Positions 42,787-50,911 of a stretch of DNA of 64,000 nt are shown piece after piece (positions within the stretch are counted from its first letter, which is position 1; the number at the start of each line of letters is the position of its first letter). The position numbers and the translations under genes were made by a program. Source of the stretch: Flavobacterium sp. CF108. Its GTDB lineage: Bacteria; Bacteroidota; Bacteroidia; Flavobacteriales; Flavobacteriaceae. The notes under the pieces were generated by a model. The model saw only the letters and a program-made list of their open reading frames with translations, did not search any database and was not told the DNA's origin. The stretch spans positions 124,001 through 188,000 of the forward strand of contig NZ_FQWW01000002.1 of assembly GCF_900129795.1 (NCBI RefSeq), given 5' to 3'.

Positions 42787-42930
42787 TAGCCCCGATTACT
42801 TCACTTAATTTCTATTTTCATAGGAGTTCAGTGAACTCCGTTTGAAGTGGAAATCCTTTTGATTTTTTCCTTTAAAAAAGCAAAAGATTGCAACGTAAAG
42901 CGGGAACTATTGACTGCAAAAATGCGCCAA
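42787..42930. repeat. Structured dispersed element inside the metH leader
   Basis: The block starts TAGCCCCGATTACTTCACTT, contains the hairpin GGAGTTC-AGT-GAACTCC, then GAAGTGGAAATCC, a CTTTTG...CAAAAG stem and GATTGCAACGTAAAGCGGGA. I recall elements with the same anchors (TAGCCCCGAT, GGAAATCCTTTT, AAAGCGGGAACTA) in many flavobacterial intergenic regions. It lies between a SAM riboswitch and metH and has no open frame. Confidence 0.55.
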
Positions 42931-43014
42931 TGATTCGCTCCTGATACAGAATCTGTTTCAGTAAATATTATAAGTTGTCAGGAAAAGTTTTGAGAAATAC
43001 GAGTATGTATTTGT

Positions 43015-43127
43015 GTTATCTATCTTTAATACTGGAAAATGTCGTATAAAGTAGAATTTAGCACCTTCTTTATGATAAAGGGTTGCTAAGGTTTCATCGG
43101 GTCTATCCCTCCGCCTTTCGTGATAAC
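43015..43127 (-). promoter_or_regulatory. SAM riboswitch (SAM-I/S-box type) upstream of metH
   Basis: On the minus strand the sequence reads GTTATC (P1 5' arm), AAAGGCGGAGGGATAGACC, CGATGAAACCTTAGCAACC, a small hairpin, AAGGTGCTAAATTCTAC and GATAAC (P1 3' arm). These are the conserved S-box core segments in the right order and spacing. It should switch the metH-metF unit off when S-adenosylmethionine is plentiful. No classical terminator follows immediately; the next hairpins belong to dispersed repeats. Confidence 0.93.
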
Positions 43128-43150
43128 TGACAATAATTTTAAGAACAGTG

Positions 43151-43181
43151 CAAAGGTATGAAATAGGCTTTCGATTTGCAA
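43151..43181 (-). promoter_or_regulatory. Promoter of the riboswitch-metH unit
   Basis: On the minus strand, TTG (43181-43179), a 20-base gap and TACCTTTG (43158-43151) match the Bacteroidota consensus. Transcription would begin about 15 bases before the riboswitch. Confidence 0.8.
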
Positions 43182-43190
43182 ATGTTTTTT

Positions 43191-43348
43191 TTCTAAGGTT
43201 CTGAGGTTCTAAGATTTTAAAATTGAATACTGTTTTTCAAACATAGCCCGTGGTTTCAACCACGGGAAAGGCATTGTGATAATTCTTTTCGTATTGTAAT
43301 CATTGATTGTGTATGGATTGCGTTCCAGTGGTTGAAACCACTAGCTAT
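43191..43348. repeat. Octamer array and two GTGGTTGAAACCAC hairpins
   Basis: 43191-43219 carries three AGGTTCTR octamers. 43244-43266 (CCCGTGGTTTCAACCACGGG) and 43325-43348 (CAGTGGTTGAAACCACTAGC) are two palindromes in opposite orientation sharing the core GTGGTTTCAACCAC. Together with the met leader elements they fill the 812-bp gene-free stretch 42634-43446. Confidence 0.75.
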
Positions 43349-43393
43349 ATTTTATGTAGATTTCTTAAAACATCAATGCATAATAAAATGAAA

Positions 43394-43418
43394 AAGCTCA
43401 AACTAAAAGTTTGAGCTT
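43394..43418 (-). terminator. Terminator of the sulfate-assimilation operon
   Basis: AAGCTCAAAC and GTTTGAGCTT form the stem, followed by five T residues on the minus strand, about 29 bases after the ferredoxin-NADP reductase stop. Confidence 0.85.
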
Positions 43419-43446
43419 GTATATAAAATCTTAGAGTCTCAGAAAC

Positions 43447-44499
43447 TTAAACAATCGCCTTCACAACCGCTTTTGGAGCTTCTTTACGAGTTCCGTCGAA
43501 ACCGTCTACACCAGAAACCGTTGTATATTTCAATACATATTTTTTACCTGGATTGATGATTCCGTATGCAGCCTGGCACATTAAAGTTGCTTCGTGGAAT
43601 CCGCAAAGGATTAACTTTAATTTTCCTGGGTATGTATTTACGTCTCCAATGGCAAAGATTCCCGGGATGTTCGTTTGGTAATCTAATGCATTGTTTACTT
43701 TGATGGCATTTTTTTCGATTTCTAATCCCCAATCACCAATTGGACCTAATTTTGGTGTTAATCCAAAAAGTGGGATGAAGTAGTCACATTCGATTTTACG
43801 ATGTGCTCCGTTTTCTTCGATATCTAATGATTCAACGTGCTCTGCTCCGTTAATTCCGATAACTTCTGCCGGAGTAATTAGTTTGATTTTTCCAGCTGTT
43901 TTTAATTCCTGTACTTTTTCTACAGAATCTAAAGCCCCTCTAAATTCGTTTCTTCTGTGAATTAAAGTTACTTCTGAAGCTACGTTTGCCAAGAAGATAC
44001 TCCAGTCTAATGCTGAATCTCCTCCTCCTGCAATAACAACTCTTTTGTCTCTGAATTTCTCTGGATTTTTGATGAAGTATTTTACTCCTTTATCTTCATA
44101 AAACTCGATATCTTCGATAAGTGGTTTACGAGGCTCAAAACTTCCTAAACCTCCAGCGATTGCGATAACTGGCGCGTGAAATTTAGTTCCTTTGTTTGAA
44201 GTTACAATGAAAGATCCGTCTTCTTGTTTTTCGATTGTTTCTGCACGCTCTCCTAAGGTAAAACCTGGCTCAAATTGTTTAATTTGCTCCATTAAACCAT
44301 CGACTAAATCTCCGGCTAAAACTTCTGGGAAACCTGGAATATCATAGATAGGCTTTTTAGGATATAATTCTGAAAGCTGTCCACCTGGCTGAGGCAAAGC
44401 GTCTAAAATGTGGCATTTTAATTTTAACAATCCTGCCTCGAAAACGGCAAATAAACCTGTTGGGCCTGCTCCAATTATAAGTATATCTGTTTTAATCAT
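43447..44499 (-). CDS. Ferredoxin-NADP+ reductase (thioredoxin-reductase-like type)
   Basis: This 350-residue flavoprotein has an N-terminal FAD site, ILIIGAGPTGLFAVFEAG, an NADPH site, VVIAGGGDSALDWSIFLA, and the C-terminal FAD motif GIFAIGDVNTYPGKLKLI. It lacks the CxxC of thioredoxin reductase, which places it in the YumC-like ferredoxin-NADP reductase class. It is the last gene of the sulfate operon, where it could supply electrons (through ferredoxin) to the sulfite reductase; that role is inference from context. It starts with ATG and is followed by a terminator. Confidence 0.9.
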   Translation of the reverse strand: MIKTDILIIGAGPTGLFAVFEAGLLKLKCHILDALPQPGGQLSELYPKKPIYDIPGFPEVLAGDLVDGLMEQIKQFEPGFTLGERAETIEKQEDGSFIVTSNKGTKFHAPVIAIAGGLGSFEPRKPLIEDIEFYEDKGVKYFIKNPEKFRDKRVVIAGGGDSALDWSIFLANVASEVTLIHRRNEFRGALDSVEKVQELKTAGKIKLITPAEVIGINGAEHVESLDIEENGAHRKIECDYFIPLFGLTPKLGPIGDWGLEIEKNAIKVNNALDYQTNIPGIFAIGDVNTYPGKLKLILCGFHEATLMCQAAYGIINPGKKYVLKYTTVSGVDGFDGTRKEAPKAVVKAIV

Positions 44500-44599
44500 T
44501 ATGTTTGTTGTTTATAATCATTCTTAATAATACAAAGAAACGAATAATTTATTCTCCTGACAATGATTTTTATCATTATTCATTTCTCCTCGTTCATCC

Positions 44600-44645
44600 A
44601 TCGGGTTGAAACCCGACGCTACAATATAAATTGTTCCTTCGGAAC
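44600..44645. repeat. GTTGAAACCC hairpin + TTCCTTCGGAA element
   Basis: CGGGTTGAAACCCG is followed by ACGCTACAATATAAATTG and the hairpin GTTCCTTCGGAAC, ending eight bases before the next stop codon. Related copies are at 45314-45362 and 50795-50841. Confidence 0.85.
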
Positions 44646-44652
44646 TTTTTTA

Positions 44653-45234
44653 TTATTCTTTATTCTTCAATGAATCGGTTATTTCGTTCATTCTCTTCAC
44701 TTTTTCTTCAAAATTACCTTTTAAGGTTTTACGATATTCATTGAGGTTTTCAACCATTTGATTGATATCTTCTGGTATTACTTCTTCAAAAAATTCCCGA
44801 AGCCTTTTTGCCGTTGTTGGCGATTTTCCGTTGGTCGAAATAGCAATTTTTACATTTCCTTTTGTTACGATTCCGCCTAAGTAATAATCACACAAATCTG
44901 GCGTATCGGCAATATTGCAAATCAAATAACGCTTTCTCGACAATTCGTAAACCTTTTTATTCACTTTCAAATCGTCTGTACAGGCAATTACCATGTGACG
45001 CTTTTCGAGCATTTTCTTTTTAAACTTCGATTTTGTCAATTTTATCGAAGGATGTTTTTCTGCTAAAACTTTAATTTCTAAATGAAATTCTTTTGCCACT
45101 ACCTCAACATTTGCATTTGGACTTGACTTTAGCAAGAAAGAAAGCTTTTCCAGACCTACATTTCCTCCACCCACAATTAAAACATTCAGATTGTGAAGTT
45201 TTAGAAATATTGGATATAATTCGTTTTGTTCCAT
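44653..45234 (-). CDS. Precorrin-2 dehydrogenase / siroheme synthase N-terminal type
   Basis: This 193-residue NAD-dependent Rossmann protein begins with MEQNELYPIFLKLHNLNVLI and has the dinucleotide motif VGGGNVGLEKLSF. It corresponds to the N-terminal half of CysG or to yeast Met8p, oxidising precorrin-2 to sirohydrochlorin and possibly inserting iron to give siroheme. Its neighbour cobA makes precorrin-2, and siroheme is the cofactor of the sulfite reductase two genes upstream, so the operon is self-sufficient for its cofactor. A separate ferrochelatase is not seen in the window. It starts with ATG. Confidence 0.9.
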   Translation of the reverse strand: MEQNELYPIFLKLHNLNVLIVGGGNVGLEKLSFLLKSSPNANVEVVAKEFHLEIKVLAEKHPSIKLTKSKFKKKMLEKRHMVIACTDDLKVNKKVYELSRKRYLICNIADTPDLCDYYLGGIVTKGNVKIAISTNGKSPTTAKRLREFFEEVIPEDINQMVENLNEYRKTLKGNFEEKVKRMNEITDSLKNKE

Positions 45235-45313
45235 TTTAATTTAATTTCATCTAAACAAAATTAGATGATTTTGTTGAACATTAGGAAAATCTAATATTGC
45301 AATGTTTATTGTT

Positions 45314-45362
45314 TCCCCCGGATTAAAATCCGGCGCTACAATATGAATCGTTCCTTCGGAAC
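45314..45362. repeat. CCGGATTAAAATCCGG + TTCCTTCGGAA element
   Basis: Identical over about 45 bases to the copy at 50795-50841. It carries two hairpins, CCGGATTAAAATCCGG and GTTCCTTCGGAAC, joined by CGCTACAATATGAATC, and ends one base before the cobA stop codon. Confidence 0.9.
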
Positions 45363-45363
45363 T

Positions 45364-46137
45364 TTATCTTGAAACTTCTTTTGATAGAAATTCTTCGTAA
45401 AATCCTTTTAATTTGTTGCTTTCGCGGACAACTTCGCCTAAAACAATAATTGCGGGTGAACCTAATTCTTTTTCTTTTACAATATTTAGAATCGAATCAA
45501 CTGTTCCAACTCCAACTTTTTCATCTGCTGTTGTTCCGTTTTGGATGATTGCAACGGGCAAATTTCCTTTATCTTCTTTTTGAAACAAATCGATGATTTG
45601 AGGCAATTTGTGCATTCCCATCAAAATCACAACAGTTGCAGAAGATTGCGCTGCCAAAGCGACATCTGAAGATAATTTTCTATCAGAAGTTGTTCCGGTA
45701 ATTGCCCAAAAACTTTCTGAAACGCCACGTTTTGTTATTGAAATTCCTTGGCTTGCAGGAACAGCAACTACAGACGAAATTCCGGGAACTACGATAGTTT
45801 CTATTCCGAAACTTTCTGCAAATTCTACTTCTTCGCTTCCTCTTCCAAAAATGAATGGATCTCCACCTTTTAATCGAACTACGTTTCCGTATGTCAGTGC
45901 ATTATCCACAATCAATTGATTGATTTGATCTTGCGTGTAAGCATGATTTCCGATTCTTTTTCCAACAAAAATTCGGATGGCATTTTTTGGCGCGTAATCC
46001 AGAATTTCTTCGTTGGCCAAAGCGTCGTATAAAACCACATTAGCTTCAGCCAATGCTTTTACAGCTTTTAGCGTAAGTAAATCAGGATCACCCGGACCTG
46101 CACCAACTAAAGTTATTTTGGGTTTTATATTAAGCAT
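45364..46137 (-). CDS. cobA: Uroporphyrinogen-III C-methyltransferase
   Basis: This 257-residue SAM-dependent methyltransferase converts uroporphyrinogen III to precorrin-2, the first step to siroheme. Signatures are LVGAGPGDPDLLTLKAV, DALANEEIL, RLKGGDPFIFGRGSEE and VVPGISSVVAVPASQGI. It corresponds to the C-terminal half of E. coli CysG. Its start overlaps the sulfite reductase gene by 8 bases, indicating translational coupling. It starts with ATG. Confidence 0.94.
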   Translation of the reverse strand: MLNIKPKITLVGAGPGDPDLLTLKAVKALAEANVVLYDALANEEILDYAPKNAIRIFVGKRIGNHAYTQDQINQLIVDNALTYGNVVRLKGGDPFIFGRGSEEVEFAESFGIETIVVPGISSVVAVPASQGISITKRGVSESFWAITGTTSDRKLSSDVALAAQSSATVVILMGMHKLPQIIDLFQKEDKGNLPVAIIQNGTTADEKVGVGTVDSILNIVKEKELGSPAIIVLGEVVRESNKLKGFYEEFLSKEVSR

Positions 46138-48220
46138 TTTCTAATTCCTGAGCTCTGAATGTTTCGATTTTATCAAAGAAAACTACTGCCTGAGCAATAT
46201 AATCTTTAGCGAAAACTTCTGATGGTTCATTTTTATTGATTTGATAAACCAAGTCTTTAAAAGTTGAGTTTAATTCGATTTTATTATTTTCAACAAAAAC
46301 AGTATCAAACAAATCTACAATTCCTGCGTGATGGTTTGTTTTTTGATTTTCTGACAATAACAATGCTTTTGCTCCATTTACAAATCCTGCATAAGCATGA
46401 TAAATAGCATCTGACCATTTTTGGTTATCAAAAGATTCCTGAGCCAATAGTAATTTCTCTTTCGCTTCAAACAATAATGTCGCTACTAAATCGATCACAA
46501 CTCCGGCACATTCTCCTACTCCAACTGCTTTTACGTAATTGTCTGCATTACCCCAATCTACAAAATCAGCTTCTGTTAAATTGGTTACGTCTGCGAAAGG
46601 TTTTAAAATTTCATAGAAATATTTCTCTCCTTTTGCATCATAATAATTAAGGAATTTTTCTCCATTTGAATTCGCATCAAAATCATTTAAGATGGTACGT
46701 AATGCATCTGGGCCTCTACGGCTTGGAATTTTAATTACTTTATCAGCAAAACGTCCCGCTCCGTTTCCTAATCTTCCTCCGCCTAATAAAACCTGCAATG
46801 CTGGAGCAACCAGTTTTCCTGAGTTGATAGACATTCCCTGGAATCCAATTGCAGACATATTATGTTGTCCGCAGGCATTCATACAGCCCGAAATTTTAAT
46901 CTCGATTTCGTGGTTGTTTAAATACTGAGGATATTCGGCAATTAAAACTCTTTCTAATTCTTCTGCAATACCGGTACTACTTGCAATCCCCAAATTACAA
47001 GTATCAGTACCCGGACATGCCGTAATATCTCCTGTAGAATTATACCCCAATTGAACAAAGTCTAACTTGGCTAATTCCTGATAAAAGAAAGGCAAATTCT
47101 CTTCTTTTATGTGACGTATTACAATATTTTGACGCAATGAAAAACGTAATTCGTTTGCTCCGTAATTTTTAATTAAAGCGGCTAATAATCTTGCTTTATC
47201 AGTATAAAAATCTCCTAATAAAATTTTGATTCCAATAGCGTAATAACCGTCTTGTTTCTGCTTAATTACATTCGATTTTTTCCACGCTTCATAAGCTGCA
47301 GTATCTTCAATTGTAACTTGCGGAACTTCTAATACTGGTTCTGTAATTGGACCATCAAAAGCGGTTGTATCAATTTCGTATGTTTCAAAAGCGATGGCTT
47401 TTTTCTCTTGTTCAACCAAATCAAGGAAAACATCTCTTCCCATTTCTTTGATTAAGAATTTCATACGCGCTTTCATTCTTTTTGCACGCTCACCATATCT
47501 ATCGAAAATACGGATGATTCCTTCTGCTGTTGGAATGATTTCGTTTACCGGAACAAACTCTGAAAGCAATTCGGCATGCGCCGGCTGAGATCCTAAACCT
47601 CCACCAAACATGATTTTGAATCCGCGTTGTCCGTCTTTAATTTTCGGAATAAATCCTAAATCGTGTAAATAACTCAAAGCGGTATCTTCGTCTGAAGAAG
47701 AAAACGAAATTTTGAATTTACGCCCCATTTCCTGACAAATTGGGTTTCTTAGTAGATATTGAAAAAGTCCGTGTGCATAAGGCGAAACATCAAATGGTTC
47801 GTTTACATCAACTCCAGCTAATTCACTTCCTGTAATATTTCTAACTGTGTTTCCACAAGCTTCACGAAGCGTAATATCGTCTTTAGCCAAATCTGCCCAA
47901 AGTTCTGGTGTTCTGTCTAAACTTACGTAGTGAATCTGGATATCCTGACGTGTTGTAATATGCAAACGCCCTGTAGAATATTCATCAGAAACTTGTGTAA
48001 TACGCACTAATTGCTCACTGGTAACTTTACCATAAGGCAGTTTGATACGAATCATCTGAACGCCTTCCTGACGCTGACCGTAGATCCCACGCGCTAAACG
48101 AAGACTACGAAAACGCTCATCATCAATTTTTCCTCCGCGGAATAAGTGAATCTTTTTTTCTAATTCGATAATCTCCTTCTGAACTACCGGATTTTCTATT
48201 TCTGTTCTAAAACTTTCCAT
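46130..48220 (-). CDS. Siroheme [4Fe-4S] sulfite (nitrite-like) reductase fused to a HEPN-like domain
   Basis: This 696-residue protein has two ferredoxin-like/siroheme reductase repeats (about 20-560). The cluster and siroheme ligands are C402-X5-C408 (TACPGTDTCNLG) and C446-X3-C450 (GCMNACGQ). Context (cysH, cysD, cysN and siroheme genes) argues for sulfite rather than nitrite as substrate. From about residue 575 a helical HEPN-like tail follows (KEKLLLAQESFDNQKWSDAI, HAYAGFVNGAKALLL), absent from the E. coli and plant enzymes. The electron donor is probably ferredoxin. It overlaps cobA by 8 bases. The tail's role is unknown, and I see no RX4-6H nuclease motif in it. Confidence 0.9.
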   Translation of the reverse strand: MESFRTEIENPVVQKEIIELEKKIHLFRGGKIDDERFRSLRLARGIYGQRQEGVQMIRIKLPYGKVTSEQLVRITQVSDEYSTGRLHITTRQDIQIHYVSLDRTPELWADLAKDDITLREACGNTVRNITGSELAGVDVNEPFDVSPYAHGLFQYLLRNPICQEMGRKFKISFSSSDEDTALSYLHDLGFIPKIKDGQRGFKIMFGGGLGSQPAHAELLSEFVPVNEIIPTAEGIIRIFDRYGERAKRMKARMKFLIKEMGRDVFLDLVEQEKKAIAFETYEIDTTAFDGPITEPVLEVPQVTIEDTAAYEAWKKSNVIKQKQDGYYAIGIKILLGDFYTDKARLLAALIKNYGANELRFSLRQNIVIRHIKEENLPFFYQELAKLDFVQLGYNSTGDITACPGTDTCNLGIASSTGIAEELERVLIAEYPQYLNNHEIEIKISGCMNACGQHNMSAIGFQGMSINSGKLVAPALQVLLGGGRLGNGAGRFADKVIKIPSRRGPDALRTILNDFDANSNGEKFLNYYDAKGEKYFYEILKPFADVTNLTEADFVDWGNADNYVKAVGVGECAGVVIDLVATLLFEAKEKLLLAQESFDNQKWSDAIYHAYAGFVNGAKALLLSENQKTNHHAGIVDLFDTVFVENNKIELNSTFKDLVYQINKNEPSEVFAKDYIAQAVVFFDKIETFRAQELENA

Positions 48221-48230
48221 TTCTTTTACG

Positions 48231-48370
48231 CTTTAGGCTTTAGGCTATACGCTTTAAGCTTTATTAACTTTGTGTTTTCTTGCTTTAGGCTTTAGGCAAT
48301 AACCTTTAAGCTTATTACAAACCTTGATTCTTCGTTTTTTGCTAAAAGCTTACAGCCTAAAGCTTATTGC
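48231..48370. repeat. Inverted 7-bp phased arrays (GCTTTAG / CTAAAGC)
   Basis: Heptamers close to GCTTTAG or GCTTTAA run at 48231-48262 and 48283-48312, and complements (CTTACAG, CCTAAAGC) run back at 48345-48370. The block fills the gap between cysN and the sulfite reductase gene and can fold on itself. Confidence 0.65.
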
Positions 48371-48384
48371 TTACAGCAGTGAAA

Positions 48385-49629
48385 CTAGCGAATAAATCCT
48401 ACTCCTGCTGTTGTGTTAGTTGCTGTATCAATTAAGATGAAAGCTCCGTTTGATTTGTTTTCGTTGTATGAATCAAAATATAACGGTTTGCTTAATTTGA
48501 TCGTTACTTCTCCAATTTCGTTGATTGCTAATTGTGAAGCTTCTGTCGTTCCTGAGTAATCTGTTGCAATTGTATTTTTAATGCTTTCTACTTTTGCTAA
48601 AACTCTGTTTGTATTGTGTTGTACCAAATATTTAGTTCCCGGAACCAGTTTTTTACTGTCCATCCAGCAAACTGTTGTGGTAATGTCTTTTTCAATTTTT
48701 GGAAGTTCGCTTGATTTTACAATCATATCGCCTCTCGTTACATTGATATCATTTTCTAATTCAATTGTGATTGAAGAACCTGCAACGGCTTCATCAAATG
48801 TTTTATCGAAAAAGTGAATTTTAGATACTTTTGATTCTGTTAAAGATGGAAGAACCGTTACAGCATCTCCAACTTTGATTGAGTTTCCGTATAATTTTCC
48901 TGCATAACCTCTAAAATCATGGTATTCTTCCGTTTTTGGACGAATAACGGTTTGAACTGGAAAACGTGCTTTTCCTGCTTCAAAAACATCAGAAGCATGC
49001 AATCCTTCTAAATGTTCTAATACAGTTTGTCCGTCATACCAAGGCATATTCTCTGATTTATCAACCACGTTTCCACCGTTGATTGCACTTAAAGGAATGT
49101 AACTTACATTTTGTTCCTTGAAAGTACTTTTTGCATTTAATGCCTGAAAATCAGCTTTGATTTTATTGAAAACTTCTTCTGAGTAATCTACTAAGTCCAT
49201 TTTGTTGATGGCAACAATTACCTCTTTTACTCTCAATAAATTATTGATGAAAAAGTGACGGTAAGTCTGCTCGATAACACCTTTTCTGGCATCAATTAAA
49301 ATAATAGAAACCTGAGAAGTCGAAGCTCCTGTAACCATGTTTCTTGTATATTCTACGTGACCCGGAGTATCGGCGATAATGTAACTTTTCTTTGCAGTCG
49401 AAAAATAAATGTGCGCAACATCAATCGTGATTCCTTGTTCTCTTTCTGCTACTAAACCATCAGTTGCCAAAGAAAAATCAAGATAATCGTATCCTTTTTG
49501 TTTACTGCTTTTTTCGATTGCTTCTATTTTATCAGTCGTCAATGATTTTGTATCATACAATAATCTCCCAATCAAAGTACTTTTTCCGTCATCTACACTT
49601 CCTGCTGTTGCTATTTTTAAAACTTCCAT
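48385..49629 (-). CDS. cysN: Sulfate adenylyltransferase subunit 1 (GTPase)
   Basis: This 414-residue EF-Tu-like GTPase has G1 GSVDDGKSTL (about 10-19), the switch region REQGITIDVAHIYF, G3 DTPGHVEYTRNMV and G4 NKMD, followed by two beta-barrel domains. It drives formation of adenosine 5'-phosphosulfate (APS) by the CysD subunit. It is shorter than E. coli CysN (475) and has no fused APS kinase. No separate cysC is present in the operon, consistent with an APS-reducing CysH. It starts with ATG. Confidence 0.94.
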   Translation of the reverse strand: MEVLKIATAGSVDDGKSTLIGRLLYDTKSLTTDKIEAIEKSSKQKGYDYLDFSLATDGLVAEREQGITIDVAHIYFSTAKKSYIIADTPGHVEYTRNMVTGASTSQVSIILIDARKGVIEQTYRHFFINNLLRVKEVIVAINKMDLVDYSEEVFNKIKADFQALNAKSTFKEQNVSYIPLSAINGGNVVDKSENMPWYDGQTVLEHLEGLHASDVFEAGKARFPVQTVIRPKTEEYHDFRGYAGKLYGNSIKVGDAVTVLPSLTESKVSKIHFFDKTFDEAVAGSSITIELENDINVTRGDMIVKSSELPKIEKDITTTVCWMDSKKLVPGTKYLVQHNTNRVLAKVESIKNTIATDYSGTTEASQLAINEIGEVTIKLSKPLYFDSYNENKSNGAFILIDTATNTTAGVGFIR

Positions 49630-49639
49630 TCTGTATTTT

Positions 49640-49680
49640 TTGTTTCAGGTTTAAATTTTTGTTTCAAGTTTCAAGTTGAA
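49640..49680. repeat. Degenerate GTTTCAA/GTTTCAG heptamer array
   Basis: Several near-copies of GTTTCAG or GTTTCAA lie before the cysN start; the same unit recurs at 50680-50712 and 38055-38126. Confidence 0.55.
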
Positions 49681-49755
49681 AAACTTTGTCTAAAATTTAA
49701 ATCTGTATTTTTTGTTTTCTTGATCTTAATTTTTAATTCTCAATTTTTAATTGAA

Positions 49756-50655
49756 TTAAAAGTATCCCTGTTGTTTTCTCTTTTCCATTGCAGCTTCAGA
49801 ACGTTTATCATCTATTCTGGCTCCTCTTTCAGAAATTGTTGATTCTCTAATTTCGCCTACAACTTCTTCAATTGTTGCTGCGTAAGATTCAACTGCTGCC
49901 GTACAACTCATATCTCCAACGGTTCTGAAACGAACAATTCTTTCTTCGATTTGTTCGTCTTCTTCTTGGTACACAAAAGGAGAATGCGACCAGATTAAAC
50001 CGTCTCTCAAAAAAACTTTTCTTTTATGTGAAAAATAGATTGAAGGAATCTCGATATGTTCTTTTTCGATATAACTCCAAACATCTAATTCTGTCCAGTT
50101 TGAAATTGGGAAAACACGAACGTTTTGTCCATTTTCAATTTTTCCATTCAAAATATCAAACAACTCAGGTCTTTGATTTTTTTCGTCCCATTGTCCGAAA
50201 TCATCACGAACAGAGAAAATACGTTCTTTCGCTCTTGCTTTTTCTTCATCACGACGCGCCCCACCAATACAAGCATCAAACTTAAATTCTTCGATTGCAT
50301 CTAAAAGTGTTGTTGTCTGCAGGCTGTTTCTACTAGAATATTTTCCGGTTTCTTCAACTACTTTTCCTTCATCAATAGCATCCTGAACATTACGAACGAT
50401 TAACTCCAAACCTAATTCTTCCACCAATTTATCTCTGAAAGCAATTGTTTCAGGAAAATTATGTCCCGTATCAACGTGCAATAGAGGAAACGGAATTTTA
50501 GCAGGGAAAAATGCTTTTTGCGCCAAACGCACTAATGTTATAGAATCTTTTCCTCCTGAGAAAAGTAAAACCGGTTTGTCAAACTGTGAAATTACTTCTC
50601 TGAAAATGTATATCGCTTCACTCTCTAAAGCGTTTGTTTTTAATACTGAACTCAT
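49756..50655 (-). CDS. cysD: Sulfate adenylyltransferase subunit 2
   Basis: This 299-residue PP-loop ATP pyrophosphatase has LLFSGGKDSITLVRL (about 26-40), HVDTGHNFPETI and CIGGARRDEEKARAKERIFS. With CysN it adenylates sulfate to APS. I prefer the ATG at 50655 (MSSVLKTN), where the family begins; an alternative ATG ten codons upstream (50685) lies in repeat-like sequence. It is followed by cysN. A phased GTTTCAG array and a palindromic element separate it from cysH. Confidence 0.94.
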   Translation of the reverse strand: MSSVLKTNALESEAIYIFREVISQFDKPVLLFSGGKDSITLVRLAQKAFFPAKIPFPLLHVDTGHNFPETIAFRDKLVEELGLELIVRNVQDAIDEGKVVEETGKYSSRNSLQTTTLLDAIEEFKFDACIGGARRDEEKARAKERIFSVRDDFGQWDEKNQRPELFDILNGKIENGQNVRVFPISNWTELDVWSYIEKEHIEIPSIYFSHKRKVFLRDGLIWSHSPFVYQEEDEQIEERIVRFRTVGDMSCTAAVESYAATIEEVVGEIRESTISERGARIDDKRSEAAMEKRKQQGYF

Positions 50656-50679
50656 TGTTTTTTGTTTGATATTTTTTAG

Positions 50680-50841
50680 TTTCAAGTTTCAGGTTTTAAG
50701 TTGTGAGTTACTCTAAAACTTTACGCTATTTATTCTGTTCTTTATTCTTCATCGGGTTAAAACCCATAAAATATAAATTTCTTCCCCTATCTCTCCCCGG
50801 ATTAAAATCCGGCGCTACAATATGAATCGTTCCTTCGGAAC
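50680..50841. repeat. Heptamer array and palindromic element between cysH and cysD
   Basis: 50680-50712 holds GTTTCAAGTTTCAGG-type heptamers. 50795-50841 repeats the ~45-bp element at 45314-45362 exactly, preceded by a degraded neighbour copy (ATCGGGTTAAAACCCAT). Confidence 0.8.
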
Positions 50842-50911
50842 TTTAAATCTATATTCTTTATTCTATTCTCTATATTCTTGTCTCTAGCTTCTTGCTTCTA
50901 AAAGTCTAGAC

